NCBI GenBank assembly: GCA_020881915.1
Contig: JAJFPB010000004.1
Coordinates: 3,410,001 to 3,474,000 of the forward strand
Reading direction: 5' to 3'
Length of the DNA: 64,000 bases
Origin: Paramyrothecium sp. XJ0827
Taxonomy: Eukaryota > Ascomycota > Sordariomycetes > Hypocreales > Stachybotryaceae
The notes under the pieces were generated by a model. The model made no database searches. It had not been told where the DNA came from and saw nothing but the letters and a program-made list of their open reading frames with translations. Each line of letters opens with the position of its first letter. The stretch's first letter is position 1. Shown here in pieces: positions 12,202-24,525 of the stretch. Made by a program: the position numbers and the translations under genes.

Positions 12202-15200
12202 GGCGACAAGAAGCGGTTGAAAGCGAGTACTGAATCAACGAGGAGATAGGACGTATAAAGTTGCCGTTTAGGATATCAAAAAAAAGAGAGAGTTAATTAC
12301 ACGAATAAGTTCAGGGATGTTGGTTATCTTATGGTTGACAGCCAGGGATTCTTAGTACTGTTGAGCGAGGATGCCAGATAACGGAGCCGGATGAATGAAA
12401 AGTAGAAGAACGACAAGGGGTCACGGGAAGGGGCTTCGTCAAGAACAGCTTTGTTTCGGTGGCCTCAATGCTCTGCAGGAGGCATCAAGTCAGATGAAGC
12501 TGATACTCAGGTGAGGCCCCGAAGGTGAAATAGCGTTTTGACGGATGTTCAGCTTGCGGGGCGGGTCCTCTAGTGGAGCCGGCAGAAAGGCCCGGCCTGA
12601 AGAGGCTTAGGTTGATGGGAATGCGTGGTTGTCTCGGGGTTAAAGTATATGAAAAGTAGAAGGTGTTTGGAAGAACAAGGACAAGGGAATAAGCTTGTGG
12701 AACGGCTGGAATGTCTGCTGGGCGTTGCACTAGCCCACGTTGCCCGCTAAGCAGGGCGCTGGTGTAGAAACAACGAGCAGCGCAGCGAACGGCTTTCAGT
12801 GGGGTTCAAGACAAGAACGGTGGCTAGGCGCGGTAGGTAGTTGAGGAATGCTGCAGTTGTCCAGCGCCTCTTGGTCGGTGCTTTGTCGTTTGACACAATA
12901 TGTAATGTCGAGTTTGGGTGACACGAATGATGATTGATGAGATCTCCGTAAACTTGCCTGTCCAGGATCGTCAAGGTTGGAATAGCGGAGGGAAAGGTGG
13001 TCAGTCGGAGAGCCGAGGGTTGCGGAACGTCCAACGATGCGTCCAGATATAAAGTATCCTAGCGGTATTGGTGTTGTAATGGCAGGCCGGCTAGCGGTGA
13101 GAGCCTTTCCGTTACAGACAAGGAGGTCAAGCTGTCAGAAACAGTCATGGAAGGGGACCAAGAGGCAATTTCAAGCCTCGTGAAAGTTTTGAAGGTTTGG
13201 CATTGAACCACGATTGTCTTGTCGAGTTAGATTGTGGGGAAGAGGGAAGAGTCGATGGCAAGATCGGGGAAGAGGATGGGGGGGGGGCTGCCGAAGAGAT
13301 GCAAGTCTTCGTAGTGGAGGGTTGGAAAGTGGTAACGGTTCCACAGTGTGAGGTCGACATCGACTAGAGGCTTGAAGAACCTTTGATGCTTGTCCAGCCA
13401 AGACCCTAGCCTAAGGTACCTTGCCCTGCCGGCCTGACAAGCGAGCACGGAGGTTGAGAGACCAGTTTGCAAAGCCGGTCGGCGCGGCACAGTAGCAGGA
13501 GGGTGAATTAATGGCATCTCCTTCGGGAAATGATAGCTGGGGACGAATGCGTCCTCTGGCAAAGAAAGACAGATCGGTACCTGCAACGATGAGAGACCCC
13601 TCTGGTGGGTTACGTTTCGGACGCTAATGCAACCGCACAAGCAACCCTGCTCCCCCTCAATGCATTTTTACCTGCCAGTGCCTAGGTCTCGGTACCGCAC
13701 GAAGTCAAGTGTAAAGGTAGAGGACCCAGCCACGCTGAGGAAAAGACGACGCACCCTGCTGCTCCAACTTCCTCGTCGGCCACTTGGCTTGTGGTCAAGG
13801 CACTGGTCATTCGTCAAAAGCAACATTGCAAGTGTTTTCGCATGATTTGGCGGTGCCAGTCTCGGAAATCTGCAACCAGGCCATGATAGCCAACGTCTCT
13901 CGCTTGGACCTTGTCTCAGAACGGGTATGCCTACCTTACCTAAGGTAATTGCTACCTTGCCTTATACCTCGTACCCCCACAAGTAACTTAGGTTAAAGGA
14001 CTTTCCGCGCAGGTGCCGGCAGGTAGGTACCTCACCCTCAATTGCGTTCCGGGAGCGACCGCAACTGCGCCGAGTCCACTGTAGCTTATCGGCGAGGACG
14101 ACCCGCAGTCCAATCGCGTAACGTTCCGTCCCGCTTGGCCTGGATCTAAGGTAACCTGTCCAACCGCTTACAGCAGGATATCTGTCAGATGTCGATTGTG
14201 ACCCTCAACATAGGTCTCCCTACCGTAAGGCACGGATATTGGATTGCTTGCTCAGCTGGTTGCGGGCACAATCTGTCGTGTATCGGACATGAGCACAGGC
14301 CTGACACTCTTCGACGCCTTTGCTCCAAAATTATGCTCGATCACCCTCAAACGGGCTACATTTTAGCGGACGAATCGACGCTGTGGTCTACGCGTCCATG
14401 CTTTGGTCCAAAGCATTGGCGAGTTTCGAAATTTGCCCCCCACCCCCTCCCTTCTGCGGCATAGTCTTGGGCTGGGACTCATGCCTGGAGCATGCCATCA
14501 CATCTCACTCGCGACCCATGCGACTCCTACCATCTTCAACATGACAGATGGCATCGAGCCATACGTCGTCTTGGAGTTTTCCATATTCCGTCGAGGCCCC
14601 TGTGCACAACTAATTAGAGGGAGGCGACGCGTAGCAAGAAACATTGTTTCGTGACAACCATGGTTCTGGGCAGGTCGAGAACAAGCGAGATGGACGGCCT
14701 CTTGACATCCATGTCCCTGCCCACCGTCGCGCCTCGTCCTCTGTACTGGCAAAAGGCATCTGGCTTGCTGGAACCCGCAGGCGCTCCGCAACGGCCGGCG
14801 GTGCCACACGATACGAGACAACGTCCGTATGCCGAGGCTACAGGCAGCCTGATTCATGCCCACCAGTATTCCTCAGTTCCAGAGTCCACCATCACTAGAC
14901 ACTAGTCCTCCCGAAGACTCCGTGGTAAACTTCAATTCAGCCCCGGAGTGGACGGACGTTCGTTCTGTTTCATCGAATGAAGGTCAGGTATTTCCCCTTG
15001 CCTGCAACAACAAGAATTGTTTCCATCCCGCAATATCCTGTCACAAGCTCCAAACAGCAGTGGGACAAGAAGGTGGCACAAATACCACACTGACGACGCG
15101 CATGCTGCTCCCACCCACTACTCAGTCACAGGTCCTACATTGCCTATTCCGCGGGCTTGGCCTTGGTGCCACGCTACATAACGACCAAAGCCTCGTTTCC

Positions 15201-16797
15201 CTTCTGCCATCCTACCTTGCTGTGAATGTTTATTCTGCTGACATTCTGCTGACATGTTTCATGAACCAACAACAGCACACACGCGGCTGGTCTGTGGCTG
15301 CATCTGCGTCTGACCGCGGAGTTTTCATCTTCCGCCAGAAGCCAGCGTTTCGCTTTCTTGGCATAGGGAAGAACAAGAGGGAAGCCGACTGTGTCTCGAC
15401 TCTTGATTCTCATAGGTCTGACTCTCACACGGTCATAGCCCCGCCCAGCTCACTGATGAGTGCTCGGATTTTACCTCTGCCTCACTATCACTCCTTTCAT
15501 GACCAAATGATTCCTCAGCGGGCGTGCCAGATGGCGGATTCCCGTGTGTCAAGTGGTATACGTTAACACGAGTTTCGATTTATCCACGACCATTCCATCC
15601 TAGCACAATGTAGACTGTTATTCATCAATTTTGACCAAAGAGTCTGCAAAGAGTGGATGGAGAAGTGAGAGAAGAATCAGGTTGATGAAATGGAGTAACC
15701 AAAAGCAAATGAAGGCATCTTGCCCTCGAAATTCGGGGTAATTTGAAAGCATCAAAACCAGGGACCCCTAGATCCTGCGTCGTGAGCTGCCGTGATAATA
15801 TGTCACGACGAGCAACAATAGCAGCCAGGCAGCGGATATCTTCCTCGTGTATGTCCAGCATGTTCACTTACCTCAAAGCCTGTCATCGAGGAAGAAACAG
15901 TTGTGGAACTTGCGCTCGTCAATCCAAATAGAGGTGGAAGGAGATCGGTCACCAGCAAAGCTGGGAGAGAGGTTTTACATTACTTGTCAACGTAGATGTG
16001 TATTCGCAAGCGTCATCCGTGCCGTTATTCCAGCTGTCATTGGATCTCCTGCCCCGAGACCTCGCCATCGAGGTCCTCAACTCGCCACAAAACACGCGAT
16101 TTCCTTCCAACGCCGGCGCGCGGATCCTCCCTCGCTTTCTCGTCTTGTTACGTCCGCTCGGACAGTCTATGCTTCAAACCGACTTACTGATGGTCCCAAA
16201 TGCAATGGAGCCGAAAGAGCAGCTGGCTGCCACAGGAAGCAGTCCAAGTGCCGAAGGGCAGACGCCAGACGCTGTCGATGTGTGGACGAATGAGCCAGCC
16301 ATTTGGGGGGTTAACAACGATATGAGACTTCCACTTGGTTTCGGTAATTCTCACAGGGTACTCTGCAAGCTGGCAACATTAACATCAAAAGTTTGGCAAC
16401 ACTCGCGACACACTCCACGTCTATTACTCGTATGTGTATTTTATCCTATATTGATAAAGATTTCTCGTCGGCTAAATGATGAGACTACGTTGCGCACACA
16501 AGCAGCGATGGTATTCATTCGAGCTTGGGTGTCTCCAAGATGTGCTCCAACGAAAGGCGATACGCTTTGTCCGAGTTGCCCTTCCCCCCATACTAATCTA
16601 TGCCGCACATCACATATGAACCCTCCATCTTTCTAATCTCCTCCGTTATAACTCCGGCAAGATGGCATCGGCAAGTGCCTGCCATGGGTGGCCAGCCTCA
16701 GACAATGACACCTTGCGATCCTCGTTCCCAAGAATATCCGCTCGCCTTCCTGCTCATCCTTTTGCTCATTCTATTTTACACAGCTGATGCATGCTTG
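12202..16797. other. 4.6-kb gene-poor region
   Basis: I cannot support a gene here. Frames such as 14856-15566 (+), 15998-16636 (+) and 15625-15867 (-) have no recognisable domain and no consistent splice joins. A TACCT/AGGTA island lies at about 13930-14035, including an exact palindrome at 13936-13948. The left end should contain the promoter of the Zn2Cys6 gene and the right end the 3' region of MSN5. Confidence 0.5.
13936..13948. repeat. TACCT/AGGTA palindrome
   Basis: TTACCT, one central base and AGGTAA form an exact inverted repeat. It lies in a 100-bp stretch with further ACCTT and AGGTAGGTACCT words and belongs to the same dispersed class as the islands near 2.5, 21.8, 49.6 and 54.8 kb. 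Confidence 0.65.
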
Positions 16798-19700
16798 TTA
16801 GTTTTCGAATAGGTTCGAGACTCCTTCCAGACCGTCCGGCGTGTTTCGTCTTGCACCCTGCGCCATGCCGGCTCTGGTGTTGGCTGAGTCTGCTCCTTGC
16901 GGGTCATTCATGAACTCCTGCGCCATCTTACTCCGGGCGCTCTTTTTGCCTCGTCCTGCGCCTCCAAAGCCACTACTCTTTGGCAACTTGCCCATCTCCG
17001 AAATGCTCACACCCTTTAAATCTTTCAGCAAATCCAAAACTATTGCTCTCTGCTGGCGCGTGTGCATGTGAGGCTTGGAGACGTAAGCGGCAAGACGATC
17101 TAGGCCCGCGGGGTTGACGTTAGGGAGCGAGAGCAGGACATCCCTCGGTGTGGCCGTGACGGGGCTGTAATGGACAACAACCGCTGCGATCAAAGACGCC
17201 AGCTCCTTCTGTACCTCCACGAAATAGGGCTCGTGGAACGATGTTATGCAGGCTTTGAGTACGTCTGTGGAGATGTACTCTCGGATGACGGCGGCTATCT
17301 CTGGCGGCACCTGCGATGCTTCTGCCACTGATGAGCCACCTTCCTGTGCTTGCTTCTTCGAACCCTGGGAGTGCCCCTGGAACTCCGGGACGAGTGAGAT
17401 GAAAAGGCGGAGTATCATGCTGCAGCACCTAGTGTCACGCATCCGGATGCCATGGGTACAGAAGACGAGGAGTGGCTCGACAATTTCCCGGCGCGTCAGG
17501 CAGAACCGTCGCAAAGAAGGAAAAGCGTCTGGACCATCCTCATCTGTGACACCTGTTTGTGCTCGTGATTGAAGGGTAGGTGGGTCTGTTGGCATGGTCA
17601 GTAATGAAGAAGTCTTGTTGTGGCTGGTACACATACTCGGTTTGGTAGGGTCAAGGAAGTCCGCGACCATCACGACCGCAGTATACGTCACTTGACGCAA
17701 GATGCTCTCTGACTTCATTTCTTCTTTCAACGCTGCTTCTCCGTCCGCCGCAATGCTTTGTTGCTGCTCCATCTTCTCCCACTCGCCATTGATCTTGGCA
17801 TCCATTTGTTGGAAACAAGCGGAAAGCAGCTGTGGTAGAAAGTGCTCTCTGTAATCCACTGGACAATCGTCAACGAGATACCTGACAAGATTGAGCAGAT
17901 TGTTTTGCTGGTGTGTCGAGAGCCAAATAGAATCCGTAAATAGCGCCTTCGACAGTGGTGCAGAGAGTCCCTCGAAGCCGTAAAACTGCATGTCGAGCCT
18001 GCTCATACAATAGATGATCGCGTAAGCTGTTTCACGCACAAAACGTACAGATCCGCGAATTGTAGATGCAAGCCCCTCAATGGTGTGTTTCTTGTCCATG
18101 ACGCGAGCATAGAAGTCGTCCTTGCTCCCTTCGGAGATTCCTGATTGCCAGAAGCGATCGCTCAGCACTCGGTCCACCATCGACCGCATCTCGGTGGGCA
18201 ACCCTGTCCAGTTGTCTGGGTTGTGTGATGCATGTGCGTAACTAAGACGGGTCAGCAGGCGCCTCTAGAGTGTTTTGCCTAGGGAGCATACCTCAGGAAC
18301 TCGAGAAGATCTGCGAGAATGTTGGAGAAACCCTCCTGCCAGAGCGCGTACGAAGCTTGGAATGAAGGGGATGATTTGTCAAGTCTTTCCACTGAGAAAG
18401 CAAGAAATGACTTGGTTGGCCGCAGAGGCAGTAACTGTGTCCATCATCAGTTTCTCTGGTCGGGAGGTCCAAGTTAGGTATGCTCGCCATACCTTTTGAC
18501 GTTCTTCCAATTCGTTCTGAAGAGCGAGACCTTCAGCATCAAGCTCGCACGAGCCCCAATCGCGGATCTCATGCGCCCGCCGGTTTGCCAAATATGCCTG
18601 GGCCTTGTCTATCGCAAGGAAGTCGCAGAAAGACGAATAGGATGTGAGAGCCGACTTGATTCTTTCGTTTTGCCACTCCGCCTTGACAGGCTCGATAAAT
18701 TCACGCAATTTCTGCACCTTCGTCTGGGTATCAACTGTGCTCGCTCGATGTCTGTAAGTCGTCAGTGACAATTCCGCCGCGGCATGGAAAAGAGGAGCAC
18801 CCTACATTATTAAAAATAGGAAACTCCGGTAGGCAAGCGCGCGTTTGTCGTCAAGTGTTCCAGACGCCATCATCTCGTTCACTCTTGCCTCGATTTGATC
18901 GTACACTCCCTATCAAACATCAGTACTACTCGCGCAAAAAGTTTTGGAGGTTAATTACCAGGAGATGATCCGGCATCTCCGATGCTAGCCGCTGAAGCTC
19001 TATCATGCTCTCGCCTTGTAATTCTTTGATAGCGTCATTAAAAGCGCGATGCTCTGGTTGCAGGGTTGGCCAGGTCATCAGGATGTGTTCCAGGACCTTT
19101 AGCATGAACCCAGCATTTTTGTTAAGTGCTGTTGTGGAGAAGTAGACGAGTAGTTGCAGAGTTCTCTTTCGAATCAACGGGTCCTACCACGTATTAGATG
19201 ATTGTTCATGAAGCCTGAAGTGGTTCACTCACTTCGAACGACATCTCGAGCAGCTTGTTGCACCAGGCTTCCAGGTTGGCTTCCAGCTCAGGGCCTCGTT
19301 GTTCCTGCAGGCCATTAGTTTCATCACATGTTCGCTTGTAGGACGATGCCACTCACATGCTCGTGATGATGTGTCCTTCTCCACTTTGTATACCCCTTGA
19401 GCGTTGCCTCTACGACCGTAAAGTGCGCATCGACCCTCAATACGGGCAACGAATGCTTGGAATATTGTTGTTCTGGCATATTAGTATTTTCCGTCGAAAT
19501 GCAAGACACCATTAACTTACTGTCCATCGGAGGTTGTCCGTCATAGAGATGCTGAAGGACGTTTTCTGTTCGTCCGAGGATGTGCGACACAGCGTCTACG
19601 AGCTTGAGCTGTACTATGCACTCAATGATTTGAGAACTATATCGTCTGTAATTACCGAGGAATGCGTGACGCTCGGGCAAATTGTCCGTGTCCTCCAGAA

Positions 19701-21139
19701 GGAAAAGGAGAGTCGGGTCAGTTGTCTCATGAGGAAGATTTTCATATCTGACCAACCTAGAGCTGCAGACCTCTAGCAGAGGACCAATCATAGGAGAAAC
19801 CATGTCGCTGGGTCCAATGTTGCGGTTCGCCAGTAGCTTAGTCCATGAGACCAGAACAGGGATGGAAACCATCAGACTCTGGTTTTGCACAACCTGAAGC
19901 AGCAGCTGAAGAAATTCATTGCTTGCACAGTCCAGTGGTATTTTGGAGAACTTCCGTTCAAAGTAGTCTCCTAAGCATGAGAGCATCTAGAGAACTATTA
20001 GCATGTGGACTTCGCTAGCAAGACCAAGAAGGTTGATTACTTCTGAGATTTTCTTCATTATCTGATACTTGTCATCGTCAATATCGTCTGGGTCGACGAC
20101 TGACCACTCAAAGAGGTTTTTGCAAAGCTCGACGGAGTTTCGGCTGTACATTGGCGTCACCAACTCCGTAAACTCCTCGTCCGTGAAGTTTATCCGGCAG
20201 TAAAGGGCATGAAGAGCTTCCAGCGCAGCCTGAGGGACGGTTAGCGACGTGAGTAGGCGCACTGCAACATTGGTGGCAGACCTTCTGGATATCGACAACC
20301 GGTGATGCCAAGCCGGCAGACATGACAGTAACGCAGTGTGCGGAAGAGATGGCCTTCGGGATAGCCCAAGGCATTAGCGACAACAGCACCGTTAGACCCT
20401 TGACGGTGCACGCCTTTACTTCCTCGTTGTCTTTATGGTTGGAGTTTATGCAGTGGTTCAGGAATTCGCAAATTCGGCTCAGCCAACCCTCATGACCATG
20501 TCGAACGTCCGGTCCAGGCTGTCTATTCGGAAATGTATCGATCAGGACGGCGGTCGGTGTAAAGACCTCGACGCAGGCCTTGCTCAAGACACCCTCGCGC
20601 ATGGCCACAACAGAATCATCACCAGCGAAGACTTCGTCGGATAATGTTTCGAGGACGAACATGACAAATTCTTTGTGGACTGGAGAGTCCGGGACCTGCC
20701 ACAGCTGCACAAGCATCGCATCCATGTCCATCCATTCCGCACCCCAGCAACGCTTTGCAACCTCGACCCAGAGTTGCGCTGTCTTGTTCCTCAAATATGA
20801 CGGGTCGGCGCTCGAGACGGCCTGGCTGAGCTGCAAAACCCAGTTCCTCAATGCTTCGGCCTGCTCCTCTGTGTAGGAGGCCCATTGGTAGCGTATGGCA
20901 TGCTCGAGGAGAGAAAGGGCGTAGTGACGGACAACGGGGGACTGCGACTTGTCGGAGGCCAAGCTGTAGCCTTGGAACGGCGCCTCTTGCAGATCCTTGA
21001 CCTGTTCCAGGAAGGACTGTGCCTGTCTCCGAGCATCGTTGGTCGAGTACGGGCTGTGAACCACCTCGAGAGCTTGGTGGATCTTGGACAGGACGTCGCC
21101 GTCCCCGCCGTTGCTCGGATGGCCGCCGTTGGCAGACAT
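16798..21139 (-). CDS. MSN5: karyopherin Msn5 / exportin-5 homologue
   Basis: This is an importin-beta family nuclear transport receptor. Yeast Msn5 exports phosphorylated regulators and animal exportin-5 exports structured RNA. Eleven exons (21139-20282, 20229-20041, 19986-19521, 19472-19357, 19304-19233, 19183-18959, 18909-18806, 18751-18493, 18434-18292, 18241-17637, 17585-16798) give 1274 residues, near the 1224 of yeast Msn5. The N-terminal part carries the Ran-binding HEAT region ([18 protein letters not shown]). The central [13 protein letters not shown] and [11 protein letters not shown] segments are strongly family-like. The C-terminus is basic ([10 protein letters not shown]). Introns are only 48-58 nt. 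Two of them, 19473-19520 and 17586-17636, are multiples of three without stops, so they look like coding sequence. Intron 1 uses an unusual donor, GTCTGC. An in-frame ATG at 21442 would add a 101-residue extension. Confidence 0.94.
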
Positions 21140-22235
21140 GGTCGAGGCGAGCCTAGCAGCGAACTGCGACGGTCGGAAGGCGTTCGGCGAGGGCCGCTGT
21201 GTCGCTGGCAGCAATGGGCTCGACGGGGACTTCAAGGGCGGGTTGCTGCCTTGGCCAGCATGCAGACGTGGTCTTTGGAAAGCGGCTGAGATAGAAGCTG
21301 GGTTGTTGTCTGCGGCGTGAAGTGCTGACGGCGGGGTGATACGGCTCTGGTTCAGGCGGAAGCTATGAGGCGGGCAATTATGCGCCAGTCTCGGTTTAGG
21401 TAGTAGGTACAGCACGGTCGGTACAAAGCTCAACCTCAACAACCAAGTGGGCTTGTCAGGTCACAATGGACGCTGCGGGCCACTTCTAGCTCACCGGCCG
21501 GCGTTGGGCAGCTCAAGACTAGCGGCGCAAGCTGGGAAGCTCTTTTCTTGCGGCACAACAGATCAGGTGCTGCGGACGAATGCGGTGGTCAAGCACGGAA
21601 AAGCAAACGAGTCACAGCCAGGATGGGGGTTTTTTTTTCTGGGCGCGAGAAATCCCAGTGAATGAGGCGTCGCGGGGTGACAGTGGAAGGAATTACAGGC
21701 TGCAAGGCTGATGGAAAAAATACCAGTAGAGCATGACGCCAACCCAAGTACCTGCCTCTCTCAGGTAAGGTAGTAGGTAGCTTACCTTACCTTGTATCTT
21801 TGCCCTGCGATACCGAGGTATTGGTACTCCAAAGCTTATGCCAACCATTGCATGAAACGAGCTCCTTATTTTGATTGCCAGTGCATTCTCTTCTTGACGT
21901 CGCAAGTCTCGAATCTCGCAGATATCACAACAATAACCCGGGTTTTCGTGATTTCAACAATGAACGAACTCACACCCGTTCGCACGATAGAGACGCGGAG
22001 GCTATCGCAGCTCGACCACGACAACCCTGATCTATGCATGGACGAATCGCATGCATAACCGTCCAATCCCTCGCAAAGTGGAAACCTGAAGAGACACCAT
22101 TCCCCGCCATCAATGTCTCAACCTGGTCTGTCGATCCACCCTCCCGCATTCCAGTCAGGTGGCTCATGAGCCGCTCATTTTAAGCTTGCCCGGATGTGTT
22201 TGCGCGTTGCCATTCAATACCGTCCTAGGCGGTCT
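21140..22235. other. intergenic region, MSN5 promoter and DPH7 3' flank
   Basis: Both flanking genes read leftwards. The region contains a TACCT/AGGTA hairpin at 21764-21792 and, at 21140-21442, an open in-frame extension of MSN5. No independent gene is supported. Confidence 0.5.
21764..21792. repeat. AGGTAAG/CTTACCT inverted repeat
   Basis: AGGTAAG and its reverse complement CTTACCT flank a short AGGTAG-rich spacer and could form a hairpin. It lies about 0.6 kb upstream of the MSN5 start and belongs to the dispersed TACCT/AGGTA class. Confidence 0.6.
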
Positions 22236-23520
22236 TTACCCACTGTCCGCCTCATAATCCCATAAGCAGAGCCGCTTGTCGTAGAAGCTGACGGACACGC
22301 AGCGCAGTCGCTCTCCGCTATGGCCAGGCGTGACGTGGCAGCCGTAGTTCATGCTCTCATGTTCTTCAAACCGGGCCAGAATACGGCAACTCCAGGCTTG
22401 ACCGTGCTCGCTCACCATCTCCACGATCCTGGCCCCCGCGTGCATACAGGATGCCAGGATCCGTATCCTCGTCGTGCCCCCATCTAGGGCCCGGATGTCG
22501 ATCAGATCTAATCTCCACACCCCGCCGCCGAGATTCTCGTCAACGACTAGTTCAACCCTTCTCAGCCCGTGCGAAACGTTCAGATCGTGGATGAGGAAGA
22601 CCCGAATATGGTCGTCGTAGCTTCCAGTCACTACCACTCTGCCTCCATCCGCACCGAAGCTGGGCAGCGGCAGGATAGCCGTAACACCTGCATCGTGCCG
22701 GCCTTTGATGGCCAACGGACTGTGCGGGCTCTCATGCGTCTTGGTCGCAGAGGAACGTTCCCAGGCGCAGGTTGTGTAGCGTAGCACAGAGTCGTCTCCT
22801 CCACAGTATACTGTTGCAAGAGTCTGCTGGCCGTCTGCGTCTTCAGTTGCCGGTGAAAGGGCTATGCACCAAGCCTCCAAAGAGTTCTGTAGCTCTAGGT
22901 CCAGCCACTCTTCAATCCGCCACTCGGGGTCAAGGTGTAGCATTCGTGCCAGGCCCGTAGAAGTCGTCACTGCGAGCAGCCCAGTGATTGTAGGATGCCA
23001 GTTGCACTGCAAGAATAGCACATCCTCTCCCAAATCATCACACCTGCTGGTAGCCAAGTGCTTAAGGGGGGCTGCGGCATCTGAGATGGGATCTAGTCGA
23101 AATACTGCGAGGGTTCCCGTACTCGAGACGGCAGCCAAGACGTCTTCGTGCCCAAGAATCGGGCTGAACCTGATATCTAGTAATGCTGATGGCTGTGGCA
23201 GCGTTTGTAGCAGGGTGCTGCACACCTACCGGATCAGCAACTTGCAAGACGCGAGAAGATTACTGACCAAGCACTACTCACAGTGTGTTGTCCTTGACCC
23301 TGAATACTAGGAGACTCCCGTTTCGACTCTGCGTCTGCTTCCGTTGCTCTGGAACCTCCTCCTCATCTTCTTTCTCTTCGTTTGCCGTGTCTTCATTCTT
23401 TTCCAGATTGTATGTCCCGACGACGAAATATTCCGGATGTGTGGCACAGAATTGTATGCAGCTTGGAGGAAGGTCCAAGGTCAATGACACTTCGGATGAG
23501 ATGACGGGAGCTTCATCCAT
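22236..23520 (-). CDS. DPH7: diphthine methyl ester hydrolase, WD40 protein Dph7/Rrt2
   Basis: Dph7 removes a methyl group from methylated diphthine on elongation factor 2, allowing the last amidation step of diphthamide synthesis in the cytosol. Two exons, 23520-23282 and 23217-22236, join across a 64-nt intron (GTGAGT ... TGCAG) to give 406 residues. The WD40 propeller shows the family's signature segments in order: GRHDAGVTAI near residue 250, TGSYDDHIRVF near 277 and LGGGVWRL near 305. The C-terminal blade ends SFYDKRLCLWDY. An acidic Glu/Asp/Lys insert lies at about residues 40-60 of the first blade. The gene diverges from the DUF1917 gene across about 1 kb. The family assignment rests on these motifs. 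Confidence 0.92.
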
Positions 23521-24525
23521 ATTTCTTTATTTGGAGCCGAAATTAATACGCAGATCCAACTTGAGCACCGATACGCCACTGATGCTTGGTAGAACGACCT
23601 CCATGAATGTTGCGGTCCGTTAGCATTTGAGTGGTGGTTGTGGTGGAGCTTTCAAGCTTCCTAAAAGGCTACTTACCTTTAGTTACGTGCCCACTTACCC
23701 TAGGCAAGGTATGTACACATTCGGCAATCCAACCGTGTAAGTCTTGATGCCTGAAATAGGCATTTTTGAGGCCGTTAGAAGCGCATGCGCGTTGAGCATC
23801 TCCGCCCTAATGCTATCACTGGCCATTTCGTTTGCCTATTTTCAATGTAGCCAGCTTCAGTGACAGTCACTGGTAAGAGGACGTGGAGCACAAGTCTTTG
23901 GCCCTGCAGCTTCCTCTTCCCGTCCTTTGCCCTCCTCTCTATACTTTGGATATTCCAATGACAGCCAATGTCTCTTCACCTAGGTCCTGAGAAGTGAGCA
24001 GATAGGACTTCGTAATTCCTGACAGTACCGACATGACCTCGCGTCTTATCATCAAGGATGGCCTTGGTGGGGTTTCATCGTGCCGGAGGTACCGGGATGT
24101 TGGAGTTAGGTCGCAATCCACATCTAGGTGTGATATTCTCGACTACCTGACATTTATGCAGTAATAGCCGGTTCTATGCATCTGTCAAAAAGCAAAGTTG
24201 CTTGCTTTTGCCAGCCACAGACATACCACACGCCTCGATGTGACGCTCAAAGAACGGGTCTCGTTTCCTGATCCCTACGTGGACTGATTGGCAGGACTGA
24301 TCCCTGGCCCTGGTCCTTTGACGCTAAGCATGCCCATGATTCCTGGTTCCTCGAAGCAATTCATGGATGACTTCACCTTAACCTCACCAACCCCGTTGAT
24401 TCACCCATTCGAGAAGCCGACGCCACGATTCGGGTCAAAGGAAAGCCCACCGTCGACGACAACCTCGCGCGAATTTGAGCCGCTGTATTTCCTTGGTCCT
24501 TACACCCTCAACCTAGCTTGATGAC
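23521..24525. other. bidirectional promoter region between DPH7 and DUF1917 gene
   Basis: The two genes read away from each other across 1005 bp. A TACCT-rich patch lies at about 23668-23712, close to the DPH7 start. The frame at 24288-24521 shows no family resemblance and is not called. Confidence 0.5.

Noticed and set aside
15625..15867. Minus-strand frame with protein-like text (HEEDIRCLAAIVARRD)
   Set aside because: No upstream exon joins to it in frame: the nearby GTAAGT donor would splice it out rather than in. No family was recognised.
15998..16636. Plus-strand 212-residue frame with a faint F-box-like start
   Set aside because: Only a few residues (LLPRDLAIEVL) resemble an F-box; the rest is unstructured and there is no supporting splicing.
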